From: Methylobacterium sp. Leaf117
Lineage (GTDB): Bacteria > Pseudomonadota > Alphaproteobacteria > Rhizobiales > Beijerinckiaceae
NCBI RefSeq assembly: GCF_001422985.1
Contig: NZ_LMNL01000023.1
Span: forward strand, 72,516-136,515
Reading direction: 5' to 3'
DNA: 64,000 nt
Both the position numbers and the translations under genes were made by a program. Position 1 is the stretch's first letter, and every line of letters starts with the position of its first letter. Under the pieces are notes generated by a model, which was not told the DNA's origin, made no database searches, and worked only from the letters and a program-made list of their open reading frames with translations. Shown one piece after another: positions 40,101-48,774 of the stretch.

Positions 40101-40675
40101 GGTACGCCGCGACTGGTTCCCTCCGCGCGCCAGGGTCCGCCCAGCGCCGGGGCCGAGATCTGCAGGGCTTCGGCATAGAACTGCTCGGTCCGCCCCGTCG
40201 CCGGCACCTGGGTTGTCAGGACGAATTGCCGGATCGTCAGATCCTCGATGGCGAGGTCGCGCCGCAGGGCCTCCGCCAAGCCGCGGGCCGGCAGCAGTAT
40301 GGCCTCACCGTCGGTGACCGGCAGCTTGACCTCGGCCCGGCCGATCCGGGTCTCGGTGAAGCGGATCTCGCCCTTCAGCAGGGGTGCCAGTGCAAGTTCG
40401 GCCCTGACGCCCTGGAGATCGAGGAGCGGGTGATCGAGCTTCGGCGCCGATCCGGCGGCGGCGCCGAGCCGGAGGCGATCGAGCTTCAGCCTGGGCGAGG
40501 GAAGGAGGCGGACGCCGATCCGGCCCTCCGTCTGCGCCGTCACGCCCAGCGAGCGGCTGATCGTGCGGTCGAGGGTGGCGCGATAGCTTTCCCAGGCCAC
40601 GAAGGGTGGGACGGCGAGGGCCGCAACGAGGAGCAGGATGACGGCGCCCGCCAGCGCGGTCAGGATGTCACGCAC
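37100..40675 (-). CDS. AsmA family protein
   Basis: An 1191-residue protein of the AsmA family. One N-terminal membrane helix (ILTALAGAVILLLVAALAVPPFVAW, 4-28) is followed by the AsmA signature (TEGRIGVRLLPSPRLKLDRLRLG) and a very long repetitive beta-rich periplasmic part with many GxL/LDL strands, as in bridge-like lipid-transfer proteins; an AsmA_2-type region lies near residues 900-1070. The C-terminus is a highly charged helix rich in Glu/Arg/Ala (about 1105-1180) that may form a coiled coil. It is probably involved in outer-membrane lipid homeostasis. Its TAG stop is part of the 84-bp repeat. Confidence 0.9.
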   Translation of the reverse strand: MRDILTALAGAVILLLVAALAVPPFVAWESYRATLDRTISRSLGVTAQTEGRIGVRLLPSPRLKLDRLRLGAAAGSAPKLDHPLLDLQGVRAELALAPLLKGEIRFTETRIGRAEVKLPVTDGEAILLPARGLAEALRRDLAIEDLTIRQFVLTTQVPATGRTEQFYAEALQISAPALGGPWRAEGTSRGVPFRLSTGEIGSDGVSVKIAGGGDTQPRFEADARLSLAPAGTGASGRRLATAVAEGSARIVVGPPVQAAGAYLPFSLGGKFTGRGLTARFTDVALEIDPGGQALRLGGTGQLDLKQWRAGLALSTRRLDLDAFLTSAAGQALIARGVPAIGGRNGFGLPVMVDLDLAVESLALGLDEWSRLAASGTLDRTGGVVLRRLDVTAPGAAVLGASGEIDTEAGLRFTGRLSVDAPASDSFGRYLRRLGFEGPAVAVMDGRPVQLATDLSVDALTVSLRNLRLGLGEARVTGNARYAAADGAHRGRFDAQLVAQGLDIATLPVLGGTLADLRGHDVGLTLLARDVRYGPSGAHSGGGTIAASLQSDGPSLVVDSLDISDLAGANAKLSGRIDPDGTGRIAGRVSAAVAAPLFALLDRVWLAEAQRIPAFLRAGALDLAVSLERDAGTADTLRVAAKGEAAGGPLDLDLRSRSGRIDSLDLTLATADAGTWLERRDIPALRRPGRLRLVGTPGPAEADGRPFGLALRVSGSVADVTIATVQPVLLDGRESLPSAGELHLSLPDVAPFLTLAGSAVPIPGPLPAELGLRLSRAGPDARVGLVGRVDGAPVSADLTRTPEGEIHGSASLARLSLPLLAAATVLPSEPSKAAASDPASARFAPVPAAQASISLALRVDTLDLGRGLVATGAALGVSLDGETLTLRDLDATLAKGRVAGSATVTRQGGGAAVSGEGTLTDAAISGLAGGGPVAGRVTAQLRFGASGTSLTGLMNNLGGSGEITLAGLSLPGADPAGLQRAVTRVLGEDDPLREGRLQALVVEELGAGPLTVPGPVSSPASLVGGTLRAGPLTLELGVAKWSGTWGFDLRTARLDARGTLSAGQPPKGWTGGNPAIQLGFSGPIHAPERSIDAGPATNGLAALVLQRELEKIEIFEADQSERQRRRARIEMDKARAAALKAAADKSAAEEAAREARDAQAREAEAAREAAREAARRLRPEAEAPQPEATPQP

Positions 40676-40833
40676 CGTGTTTGTTCCGCCTCGTCACCCG
40701 GGGGCTCGCCCCTGCTCCGTTCGCGGACATAGCACAGGGGAGGCCGACGCGCGCCAGAGCCCTGGCGCGGTCAAAGTCGCTCCGTCCGACACGAGGCCTG
40801 CGTCAGTCCCGCCGATCCCGGCCCGGCCGCAGC

Positions 40834-41085
40834 TCAGCGCCGGCCCGGAACCACGATCGGTGCCGCGGGTGCGCTCGGCCGGAACAGGTCGCTGCGCTGG
40901 ATCTGCATCCGCGTCTGGTTGGTGTCGAACTGTTGGCGCTGCTCGATGCCGCGCAGCTGGCTGCGGTCGGAGAGCCGGTCGTTGGTGGCGTTGAGGCTGT
41001 CGATGGCGCGCGAGGATTGCGCCAGGGCCGGGCCGGCCGTCAGGAGCGCGAGGCCGGCAACGAAGAACAGGCGGGGGCTAAGCAT
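40834..41085 (-). CDS. Small secreted protein, unknown function
   Basis: An 83-residue protein: a signal peptide (MLSPRLFFVAGLALLTAGPALA, cut before QSSRA) followed by about 60 polar residues rich in Arg, Gln, Asn and Asp (NATNDRLSDRSQLRGIEQRQQFD). No cysteines. I do not recognise the family. The ATG at 41085 begins the signal sequence and follows AAGGAC. It is divergent from the helicase gene. Confidence 0.65.
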   Translation of the reverse strand: MLSPRLFFVAGLALLTAGPALAQSSRAIDSLNATNDRLSDRSQLRGIEQRQQFDTNQTRMQIQRSDLFRPSAPAAPIVVPGRR

Positions 41086-41276
41086 CGGAACGTCCTTGTT
41101 CGGTGGGGTTTCGTCCTGATCTGGTGAGACCGCGCGTCGATGGAAAGGCGGCTTCCCGAATCTCGGCATCCTGCCGCACGTCCCGAACGGCACCGACCGG
41201 TCGGCCGACCCCCGAAGACCGGGAGGGGACTGGCATCACTCTCGACGCCGTTCGCGTTTTGGTCCAGGGATGCGCG

Positions 41277-43649
41277 ATGACGAAGCCTCTCGACGCGGCC
41301 GGCGCTTCCGCCTCCGACGCCGCCCCGACCTCCATCGCCGCCCGTGCCATGGCCTCCCTGCGGCCGCAGGCGAGCCCTTATCTCGAAGGGCTGAACACCG
41401 AGCAGCGCCGCGCCGTTGAGGCCACGGATGGCCCGGTCCTGGTGCTTGCCGGCGCCGGTACCGGCAAGACCCGGGTGCTGACGACGCGCATCGCCCACCT
41501 CATCGCCACGGGCAAGGCGCGACCCTTCGACATCCTCTCGGTGACCTTCACCAACAAGGCCGCCCGCGAGATGAAGCACCGCATCGGCGGGCTCATCGGC
41601 CCGGCCGGCGAGGGCATGCCCTGGCTCGGCACCTTCCATTCCATCGGCACCAAGATCCTGCGCCGACACGCCGAGCTGGTCGGCCTGCGCTCGGACTTCA
41701 CGATCCTGGGCATGGACGACCAGCTCCGCCTGATGAAGCAGGTCATCGTCGACCAGAACATCGACGAGAAGCGCTGGCCTGCACGCGCCCTGTCCTCGGC
41801 CATCGACGGCTGGAAGAATCGCGGCCTCCTGCCCGAGCAGGTGCCCCCGGGCGAGGCCCAGGCCTTCGCCTTCGGCAAGGGCGGCACGCTCTATTCGGCC
41901 TACCAGGCCCGGCTTCTGACCCTGAACGCCGCCGATTTCGGCGACCTTCTGCTGCTCTGCCTCAAGCTCTGGCGCGAGAACCCCGACGTCCTGGAAAACT
42001 ACCAGAGCCGTTTCCGCTACATCCTGGTGGACGAGTATCAGGACACCAACGTCGCTCAGTACCTGTGGCTGCGCCTGCTGGCCCAGGGGCACCGCAACGT
42101 CGCCTGCGTGGGCGACGACGACCAGTCGATCTATGGCTGGCGCGGGGCCGAGGTCGACAACATCCTGCGGTTCGAACACGACTTCCCCGGCGCCGTGGTG
42201 GTGCGCCTGGAGCGCAACTACCGCTCCACCGGCCACATCCTCAGCGCCGCCTCCGGCCTCATCGCCAAGAACGAGGGGCGCCTGGGCAAGACCCTGCGCA
42301 CCGAGGATGTCGCCGGCGAGAAGGTGACGGTCTCCGGCGCCTGGGATTCGGAGGAGGAGGCGCGCCAACTCGCGGAAGCGATCGAGAGCCTTCAGGCCAA
42401 GCAGCATCCGCTGTCGGAGATCGCCGTGCTGGTGCGCGTCTCGGCGCAGATGCGCGAGATCGAGGACCGCTTCGTCCAGCTCGGGCTGCCCTACCGGGTC
42501 ATCGGCGGGCCCCGCTTCTACGAGCGGGCCGAGATCCGCGATGCGCTGGCCTATCTGCGCGTCACCGCCAACCCGGCCGACGACCTCGCCTTCGAGCGCA
42601 TCTTCAACACCCCGAAGCGGGGCCTCGGCGACGCCACCCTGCAGGCGCTCCACGCCTATGCCCGCGCCGAGCGGGTGCCGCTGCTTCAGGCGGCCCGGCT
42701 CGTGGTCGAGACCGACGAGCTGAAGCCCCGCGCCCGCTCCGGCGTGCGGGCCCTGGTCGAGAGCTTCTCACGGTGGTCGCGCCTGGTGGGTACGCAGCCG
42801 CATTCCGAGGTGGCGCAGACCATCCTGGAGGAATCCGGCTACACCGAGATGTGGCAGAAGGATAAGTCCGCCGACGCGGCCGGGCGCCTAGAAAACCTCA
42901 AGGAGTTCGTGCGCTCCATGGAGGAGTTCCCCGATCTCGCGGCCTTCCTCGAGCACGTCTCCCTGGTGATGGAGGCGAGCGAGCAGGAGGGGGCCGACCG
43001 CGTCTCGCTGATGACGCTCCACGCCGCCAAGGGCCTGGAATTCGACACCGTGTTCCTGCCCGGCTGGGAGGACGGCCTGTTCCCGAACCAGCGCGCGCTG
43101 GACGAGAGCGGCCGCGCCGGACTGGAAGAGGAGCGCCGCCTCGCCCATGTTGGCCTCACCCGGGCCCGCAAGCGCGCCAAGCTGTCCTTCGCGGTCAACC
43201 GGCGCATCCACGGCCTGTGGTCCTCCACCGTCCCGAGCCGCTTCATCGACGAGCTTCCCGAGGACAGCGTCGATGTGCTCGACGCACCCGCACACTTCTC
43301 GGCCGGCGCGTCGCGTTTCGATCGCAACCCGACTCCGTTCGGCTCGTCCTACGGCACGCCGGGCTGGCAGCGGGCGCAGGCCAACACGGCGCAGTACGCC
43401 AAGGCGAACCCCAACGGCTTCGGCGTCGGCAACCGCGCTCCCGCGGCGCGCGGCGGACCACGCCAGATCGAGGGCGAACTGATCGCCACGTCGACCGGAG
43501 CGCCGTCGGCCTTCTCGGTCGACATGCGGGTGTTCCACACCAAGTTCGGTCCCGGCACCGTCGCGGGTGTGGACGGCAACAAGCTCACGGTGGATTTCGA
43601 CAAGGCCGGCCGCAAGATGGTGCTGGACAGCTTCATCCAGGCGGCCTGA
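41277..43649 (+). CDS. uvrD: UvrD/PcrA-type ATP-dependent DNA helicase
   Basis: A 790-residue superfamily 1A helicase. Motif I is GAGTGKT, motif Ia SVTFTNKAAREM, motif II VDEYQDTN, motif III GDDDQSIYGWRGA, motif IV RLERNYRST, motif V LMTLHAAKGLEF and motif VI VGLTRARKR. The C-terminal tail has a Tudor-like PcrA segment (VFHTKFGPGTVAGVDGNKLTVDFD). It unwinds DNA in excision and mismatch repair. The ATG at 41277 follows AGGGA; the frame is open upstream but that part is not helicase-like. A strong hairpin follows the stop. Confidence 0.95.
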   Translation: MTKPLDAAGASASDAAPTSIAARAMASLRPQASPYLEGLNTEQRRAVEATDGPVLVLAGAGTGKTRVLTTRIAHLIATGKARPFDILSVTFTNKAAREMKHRIGGLIGPAGEGMPWLGTFHSIGTKILRRHAELVGLRSDFTILGMDDQLRLMKQVIVDQNIDEKRWPARALSSAIDGWKNRGLLPEQVPPGEAQAFAFGKGGTLYSAYQARLLTLNAADFGDLLLLCLKLWRENPDVLENYQSRFRYILVDEYQDTNVAQYLWLRLLAQGHRNVACVGDDDQSIYGWRGAEVDNILRFEHDFPGAVVVRLERNYRSTGHILSAASGLIAKNEGRLGKTLRTEDVAGEKVTVSGAWDSEEEARQLAEAIESLQAKQHPLSEIAVLVRVSAQMREIEDRFVQLGLPYRVIGGPRFYERAEIRDALAYLRVTANPADDLAFERIFNTPKRGLGDATLQALHAYARAERVPLLQAARLVVETDELKPRARSGVRALVESFSRWSRLVGTQPHSEVAQTILEESGYTEMWQKDKSADAAGRLENLKEFVRSMEEFPDLAAFLEHVSLVMEASEQEGADRVSLMTLHAAKGLEFDTVFLPGWEDGLFPNQRALDESGRAGLEEERRLAHVGLTRARKRAKLSFAVNRRIHGLWSSTVPSRFIDELPEDSVDVLDAPAHFSAGASRFDRNPTPFGSSYGTPGWQRAQANTAQYAKANPNGFGVGNRAPAARGGPRQIEGELIATSTGAPSAFSVDMRVFHTKFGPGTVAGVDGNKLTVDFDKAGRKMVLDSFIQAA

Positions 43650-43658
43650 TCCCCGAGG

Positions 43659-43677
43659 CCCCGGCGAAGCGCCGGGG
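43659..43677 (+). terminator. Hairpin after the uvrD gene
   Basis: CCCCGGCG and CGCCGGGG arms with a 3-base loop, 10 bp after the stop codon. No T-run follows. A probable 3' end or stabilising hairpin. Confidence 0.5.
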
Positions 43678-44061
43678 GGCGCGACCGATGAGGGCCGAAA
43701 CTGCGTCTTTGCCGACACAGGGCCGACGCAATCGACGTCGTTGCTGCATTGCACCCGGCGCGCCAGGATCAGCGCAGACTTTTTACATCATTGCCAAGAA
43801 TAGTGGTTGTCACGCCCCTGTCGCGCCCGTCGCGGCATGGTGCGTGCAACGCAACGGTCCGCGGCCCGCCGGGTCGCGACGGGCATCCACAGGCACGATG
43901 GTCCTTGCCGGAACTCACGGGCAAGATCCGGATTGGCTGTGAAGCGGGCGAAGCAGAAAGGATCGCCGGAACGGGATCGGTTGTAAGATGACGCGAAGCA
44001 AGTTCAGCAAGTCAGGCTCAGATTGAATCCAGGTTGGCAAGTCCGGTTGGAGTGTTGATCG
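43678..44061. other. 384-bp gap, no supported gene
   Basis: I see no gene. The promoter of the PhoH gene should lie in the last 150 bp, where short imperfect CAAGT(T/C)-type repeats occur (GCAAGTTCAGCAAGTCAGG). No clear -35/-10 pair was found. Confidence 0.35.
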
Positions 44062-44778
44062 ATGAAAAGACGCCGTACACGACTTGAACTCGTTGAGGAC
44101 CGTCCGGTCCGTCTACACAAGACCCGTTTCGACGAAGAACGTAATCTCAGTCCGATCCAACCACTCACCGACCGGCAGGCGCAGTATCTCGACGCCCTCG
44201 CCCTCCACAAGCAAGTCATCGTCCTCGGGCCCGCCGGCACCGGCAAGACCTACATCGCCGGCACCCGCGCCGCGGACCAGCTCCGCCAGCGCCGCATCGC
44301 CAAGGTCATCATCACCCGCCCGAACGTACCCTCCGGCCGCTCGCTGGGCTTCTTTCCCGGGACCCTGGAAGAGAAGATCGCCCCCTGGGTCGCGCCCCTC
44401 ACCGAGACCATGAAGGAGCGCATGGGCGAGGCCGCCTTCGAGATCGCGGTCAAGACCGGCGACATCGAAGTGGTGCCCTTCGAGGTGATGCGCGGACGCA
44501 CTTTCAAGAACTGCCTCGTGATCCTCGACGAGGCACAGAACACCACTACGGCCGAGATCAAGATGTTCCTCACCCGCATCGGCGACGATTGCCAGGTGAT
44601 CATCAACGGCGACGTGTCCCAGACGGACCTGCGCGAGACGTCCGGCCTCCGGACCGTCATCCACCTCATCAAGAGCCGGATGATGCCGGTGCCTGTGGTG
44701 GAATTTACCCTCGACGACATCGTGCGCTCGGGAATTTGTGCTGAATGGGTCCGGGCTTTCGAGGAAACGAATCTCTGA
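44062..44778 (+). CDS. PhoH family ATPase
   Basis: A 238-residue PhoH-like protein of the short type. The ATPase core has Walker A GPAGTGKT near residue 58 and Walker B LVILDEAQNTT, followed by FLTRIGDDCQVIINGDVSQTDL. Proteins of this family are predicted RNA-associated ATPases; the role is poorly known. It is a single-domain version without the KH domain of YbeZ or the PIN domain of PhoH2. No clear ribosome-binding site precedes the ATG. Confidence 0.9.
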   Translation: MKRRRTRLELVEDRPVRLHKTRFDEERNLSPIQPLTDRQAQYLDALALHKQVIVLGPAGTGKTYIAGTRAADQLRQRRIAKVIITRPNVPSGRSLGFFPGTLEEKIAPWVAPLTETMKERMGEAAFEIAVKTGDIEVVPFEVMRGRTFKNCLVILDEAQNTTTAEIKMFLTRIGDDCQVIINGDVSQTDLRETSGLRTVIHLIKSRMMPVPVVEFTLDDIVRSGICAEWVRAFEETNL

Positions 44779-44912
44779 CTTGCGGGTTGGGATAGCGGCG
44801 GACCGGAACGGGGTCCGCCGCGTACTCCGGTGCGCGACAGATTTTCCCAGGCCCTGTGGCCTCGGAACAAACCGGGTGCCGCGCTCGGACACAAAAGAAT
44901 GGGAGTCTTCAC

Positions 44913-45170
44913 GTGAGGAAACTGACCCTTGCTTTCGCCGTGCTCGCCTCGCTCGGCGGTGCCAGCCTCGCCACCTCCGCCTCTGCCGCTCCCGGCGCCC
45001 CGATCGGCGTGACCGCCCCCGAGACCGTGTCCACGGTGCAGATGCGCATGGAGCGCCGGATGGAGCGTCGCATGATGCACCGTCGCATGGAGCGTCGGAT
45101 GATGCGCCGCGATATGGAGCGCCGCATGATGCACCGTCGTATGGATCGCCGGATGATGCGCCGCATGTAA
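44913..45170 (+). CDS. Secreted Met/Arg-repeat peptide
   Basis: An 85-residue protein. Residues 1-25 form a signal peptide (LTLAFAVLASLGGASLATSASA), then a short linker (PGAPIGVTAPETVSTVQ) and a 42-residue tail made only of Arg (19), Met (15), Glu (4), His (2) and Asp (2). The tail ends in four 9-residue units of the type MERRMMHRR, encoded by 27-bp tandem repeats (45060-45167). The GTG at 44913 follows GGGAG. A strong terminator follows. Function is unknown; Met- and His-rich exported peptides elsewhere bind copper or act as oxidant sinks, but the Arg content is unusual. Confidence 0.78.
   Translation: MRKLTLAFAVLASLGGASLATSASAAPGAPIGVTAPETVSTVQMRMERRMERRMMHRRMERRMMRRDMERRMMHRRMDRRMMRRM
45060..45167 (+). 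repeat. 27-bp coding tandem repeat, four units
   Basis: Four 27-bp units encode MERRMMHRR, MERRMMRRD, MERRMMHRR and MDRRMMRRM. The alternating pattern suggests duplication of a 54-bp pair of units. Confidence 0.9.
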
Positions 45171-45194
45171 TCGATCGCTCTGATCGATGGAGAG

Positions 45195-45220
45195 AAGGGT
45201 CCCTCGCGGGGCCCTTTTTT
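45195..45220 (+). terminator. Rho-independent terminator
   Basis: Stem AAGGGTCCC / GGGGCCCTT with a TCGC loop, followed directly by TTTT. It lies 25 bp after the stop codon of the Met/Arg-repeat peptide gene and is the best classic terminator in the window. Confidence 0.85.
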
Positions 45221-45332
45221 CGTTGCACGCTCGGCTGCCCCGCGTGTCGGCGGGGGCGTCACGCCGTGCGAAGGCCTGATAGGACGGGAGCGATCGTCGC
45301 GTCGGAGCGTACGCGATCAGGAGTGCCCGGCC

Positions 45333-45959
45333 GTGACCTTTCAGACCTGGTGGCTGTTCCTCAGCGCCGTCTTCCTCCTGTCCGGCACGCCCGGCCCGAA
45401 CATGCTCCATGTTCTGGCTCGCAGCGTCCGCGTCGGTCTCCGCCGCAGTGTCGCCGCCATGGCAGGTTGCCTCAGCGCCGTCATCCTGGTGCTCGTCGCC
45501 TCCGCCGCCGGATTGAGTGCGGTTCTCCTCGCGTCGCCCGTGCTGTTCAACGGATTGCGCTACGCCGGCGTCGCCTACCTGGTCATCCTCGGCATCCGGG
45601 CTTGGCGCGGCCACGACGGGGCGCTGGAACTGCCCGGCGCCGCGGGTGCACCGGCATCGGTGAACTTGAGGCGGCTCTATCGTGACGGACTGCTCATCGG
45701 TCTGAGCAACCCCAAGCTCCTGCTCTTTGCCAGCGCCTTCCTGCCGCAATTCGTCGATCCGGCGCGACCGCAAGCGCCGCAATTCGCGATCCTCGTCGGC
45801 ACCTTCGCGGGGGCGGAACTGTTTTGGTACGGAGTCTATGCCCTGGGCGGCCGGCGGCTCGCCGCGTCGCTGACCCGTCCGGCGCTGCGGCGTGCCTTCG
45901 ACCGCATCACCGGTGGGATTTTCCTCGGCTTCGGAGCGATGCTCCTCGGCACGCGCTGA
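45333..45959 (+). CDS. LysE family amino acid exporter
   Basis: A 208-residue inner-membrane protein of the LysE/RhtB family. The signature SGTPGPNMLHVLARSVRVGLRRSVAAMAG lies in the first 45 residues, and six hydrophobic segments follow, with the conserved GLSNPKLLLFASAFLPQF near residue 130. It should export an amino acid or a derivative. The start is a GTG at 45333 following AGGAG. It is convergent with the L,D-transpeptidase gene, leaving 25 bp. Confidence 0.9.
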   Translation: MTFQTWWLFLSAVFLLSGTPGPNMLHVLARSVRVGLRRSVAAMAGCLSAVILVLVASAAGLSAVLLASPVLFNGLRYAGVAYLVILGIRAWRGHDGALELPGAAGAPASVNLRRLYRDGLLIGLSNPKLLLFASAFLPQFVDPARPQAPQFAILVGTFAGAELFWYGVYALGGRRLAASLTRPALRRAFDRITGGIFLGFGAMLLGTR

Positions 45960-45984
45960 GCCGGAATGATCCGGGTCGGCCGCG

Positions 45985-47460
45985 TCAGTTCTTGGGCGTG
46001 GTGGACCCCGTGGTCTTCGGCGAGGCGCCGATGGACGAGATCACCTTCGAGGCCGGTTTCACCGCCTTGTCGTCCGCGGGCTTGCCCGTCTTGGTCGGGG
46101 TCAGCGCGGCATGGGCGGCCTTCGCCGGCGCGTGCTTCTGTGCGGGCTTGGCCGCGCCGACCTCAGGCGTCGCGGCGACGGCCGGCACGGTGGCGGCATC
46201 GGTGGCCGGGGTCGCCGGTGTGCCGTTGCTGAACAGGTTCCCGAGCACCTTCTTGTAGGCGGCCGGGTCGCCGTCCGCATCCGCCACCATCACGCGGGCG
46301 GGCTTGGCGGGCTCGGCCACCACGGGCTCGGGCTTTGCCGCCGGGCCGGCGCCCTTCCTGGACAGGTTCGCGGCGGCGGCTTTGGTCGGAATCGTAGCGG
46401 CGGTCGCCATCATCACCGGGCGGCCCTTGGCGTCGACCTCGATCTCGCGCTCGCCGGCCGCCAGGCTCTCGGGGCGGCTGACGTCGCCGAGCCGATGCTG
46501 GGCATATTCCTTCGGGTCGATCGGCAATTCCGGCTCGGGCTTGCCGAGGCTCGCGAAGGTCAGGGTGTTGGCGGGGGTCTGCTGGCTGCGGAACACCGGG
46601 TTCTGGCTGCCGTCGTCATAGACGAGGCGGGTGGCCGGCGTGCCCTTCGCGATGAGGTCGGCAACCTCGCGGTTGTCGCGCTCACGCTTCTCGGCGACCA
46701 TCGGATCGACCTTGGGTGCGCAGGAGCCGGCCGCCGCATCGGCCCCGCCGAAGACATACTTGGTGCCGCAGAGGCCCACGCGCGGCTCCTCGCGCAGGGC
46801 CTCGAAATAATCCGACCCCTCCTTGAGGTTCTTCCAGAACGGCGCGTTCGGGTCATTGCGGAATTTGGCGATGTTCGCCGCCGTCATCCGGAAGGGATAG
46901 GACTGAAACTGGAATGCGCGCTGTCCACCCGCGAAGGAGTCGCGCGCGAGGGCGTAGAGTTCACCCATCGACTCGTCGGTCATGGCAAAACAGCCGGCCG
47001 ACGAGCAGGTGCCGTGGACCATGATGTAGTTGCCGGTGCGCCCATTGGCCCGGTCGTAGGCGTTCGGATAGCCGGTATCGAACGAGAGGTAATAGGACGA
47101 GTTCGGGTTCATCTGACCCGGAGTCACGGTGTAGAACCCCTCGGGGGCCTGTCGGTCGCCTTGCTTGGTCTTCGGACCGAGTTGGCCCGACCAGCGGCAG
47201 ATTGGAAAGGTCTTGAGCAGCGCGTACTGGCCGTTGGAGGCCCGCTTCCACACCTCCATCTCCGCTTCCTTCTTGAAGGCGCGGATCAGGATCGGGTCGT
47301 TCTGCGACATGCCCTTCTGGGTCATGAGCGCAACGGTCTTGGGAGACACCGGGGCGAGGGCCCGAAGCGGAACGCCGCCGCCCGTCGAACCGTCCTGGCA
47401 GGCGCCGAGCGACAGGGCGAGCAAAGCGAAACCGGCGGCCACGAGCGGGCGCATAGCCAT
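45985..47460 (-). CDS. YafK-type murein L,D-transpeptidase lipoprotein
   Basis: A 491-residue exported protein. The signal sequence ends in a lipobox-like LSLGAC, so it is probably lipid-anchored. The YkuD-type domain (about residues 60-190) has YYLSFDTGYPNAYDRANGRTG and the active-site HGTCSSAGCFAMTD with the catalytic Cys. The long C-terminal part is low-complexity Ala/Pro/Lys, probably spanning toward the cell wall. It should form or cut 3-3 cross-links or attach proteins to murein. The ATG at 47460 follows AGGATAGG; GTG 47481 is an alternative. It lies downstream of accA in the same direction, with 351 bp between. Confidence 0.88.
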   Translation of the reverse strand: MAMRPLVAAGFALLALSLGACQDGSTGGGVPLRALAPVSPKTVALMTQKGMSQNDPILIRAFKKEAEMEVWKRASNGQYALLKTFPICRWSGQLGPKTKQGDRQAPEGFYTVTPGQMNPNSSYYLSFDTGYPNAYDRANGRTGNYIMVHGTCSSAGCFAMTDESMGELYALARDSFAGGQRAFQFQSYPFRMTAANIAKFRNDPNAPFWKNLKEGSDYFEALREEPRVGLCGTKYVFGGADAAAGSCAPKVDPMVAEKRERDNREVADLIAKGTPATRLVYDDGSQNPVFRSQQTPANTLTFASLGKPEPELPIDPKEYAQHRLGDVSRPESLAAGEREIEVDAKGRPVMMATAATIPTKAAAANLSRKGAGPAAKPEPVVAEPAKPARVMVADADGDPAAYKKVLGNLFSNGTPATPATDAATVPAVAATPEVGAAKPAQKHAPAKAAHAALTPTKTGKPADDKAVKPASKVISSIGASPKTTGSTTPKN

Positions 47461-47811
47461 GGGGAACCTATCCTCAGTCACGCGTTCCGGGGGCTCACCC
47501 CTGGAATGCCACTCCCCAACCCCTTAGCGTCGTTAAACTTACCCGGTTGTTACCGCAAGGCGACGCGGCGGGCCGGCCCGGCCGCATGTGGATTGCGGTC
47601 ACGATCCCTCGATCTCCCCGATCCTGCCGCAATTGGACCCGGGCTTCCCCGCAGACGGGTTCAGGGCCACCAGCCGGCTTGATTCCGCAGGGCTTTCCCG
47701 GCCTCGCCGGTCGGCACAGGTGTGGCGGAAATCAGGCCCGCCTTTGGGGGAAGAAGTCCGATTGGTTCCAAAGCTCGGATGCGGCAAGGTGTCGCATTAG
47801 TCTACCGTGCC
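47461..47811. other. 351-bp gap, no supported gene
   Basis: Lies between accA and the L,D-transpeptidase gene, both on the minus strand. A short A/T-rich patch at 47525-47555 (GTTAAACTTACCCGGTTGTTACC) may be the promoter of the transpeptidase gene. Nothing else was seen. Confidence 0.35.
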
Positions 47812-48774
47812 TCAGAGCTTTCGCCCGATGTCGAGGAACTTGGCGGCTCGGCGGTCGCGGATCTCGTCGGGGCTCAGGCCCTGGAACTCGGTCAGAGCCG
47901 CCACGATGGCAGAACCGGCGGCCTCGATGGCGGCCTCCCGACCGCGATGCGCCCCGCCGGTGGCCTCGGGGATGATGCCGTCGATGATTCCAAGGCGCAG
48001 CAGGTCCTGCGCAGTGATCTTCATGGCGGTCGCGGCGTCGGCGGCGCGGCCCTGGTCGCGCCACAGGATCGAGGCGGCGCCCTCCGGTGAGATCACGCCG
48101 TAGATGGCATGCTCGAGCATGAGGACCCGATTGGCGGTGGCCAGCGCGATGGCCCCGCCCGATCCTCCCTCTCCGATGATGACGGCGATGTTCGGCACGC
48201 CGAGCGCGAGGCAGGCTTCCGTCGAGCGGGCGATGGCCTCGGCCTGTCCGCGCTCCTCGGCCTCGATGCCTGGAAAGGCGCCGGCCGTGTCGACGAAGGC
48301 TAGGACGGGCAGGCCGAAGCGGTCGGCGAGCTGCATCAGGCGCACGGCCTTGCGGTAGCCCTCCGGTTTGGCCATGCCGAAATTGTGCCGCAGGCGGGTC
48401 TCGGTGGTGGAGCCCTTCTCCTGTCCCAGGACGCAGACCGGACGACCGCGAAAGCGCCCGAACCCGCCGACGATGGCCTGGTCCTCTCCGAAGGCCCGGT
48501 CGCCCGCCAGGGGCGTGAAATCCGTGATCAGGCCGGCGCAGTAATCGATGAAGTGCGGCCGCTGCGGATGCCGGGCGACCTGCGTCTTCTGCCAGGGCGT
48601 CAGCCCGGCATAGATGTCGGACAGGGCGGCGGCGGCCTTGGCCTCCAGGCGTCCGACCTCCTCGCTGATCGAGACCGCGCCGTCGCGCGCCGCCATGGTC
48701 TTCAGCTCCTCCAACTTAGATTCGAGTTCGGCCACCGGCTTCTCGAAATCGAGATAGGAGCGCGTCACCGACAT
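47812..48774 (-). CDS. accA: Acetyl-CoA carboxylase carboxyltransferase subunit alpha
   Basis: A 320-residue AccA of normal length. YLDFEKPVAELESKLEELK at the N-terminus, RPHFIDYCAGLITDFTPLAGDRAFGEDQAIVGG, and the oxyanion-hole segment IGEGGSGGAIALATANRVLMLEHAIYGVISPEGAASILWRD are all canonical. With AccD it transfers the carboxyl group from biotin to acetyl-CoA to make malonyl-CoA, the first step of fatty acid synthesis. No accD is near, as is usual outside enteric bacteria. Confidence 0.97.
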   Translation of the reverse strand: MSVTRSYLDFEKPVAELESKLEELKTMAARDGAVSISEEVGRLEAKAAAALSDIYAGLTPWQKTQVARHPQRPHFIDYCAGLITDFTPLAGDRAFGEDQAIVGGFGRFRGRPVCVLGQEKGSTTETRLRHNFGMAKPEGYRKAVRLMQLADRFGLPVLAFVDTAGAFPGIEAEERGQAEAIARSTEACLALGVPNIAVIIGEGGSGGAIALATANRVLMLEHAIYGVISPEGAASILWRDQGRAADAATAMKITAQDLLRLGIIDGIIPEATGGAHRGREAAIEAAGSAIVAALTEFQGLSPDEIRDRRAAKFLDIGRKL

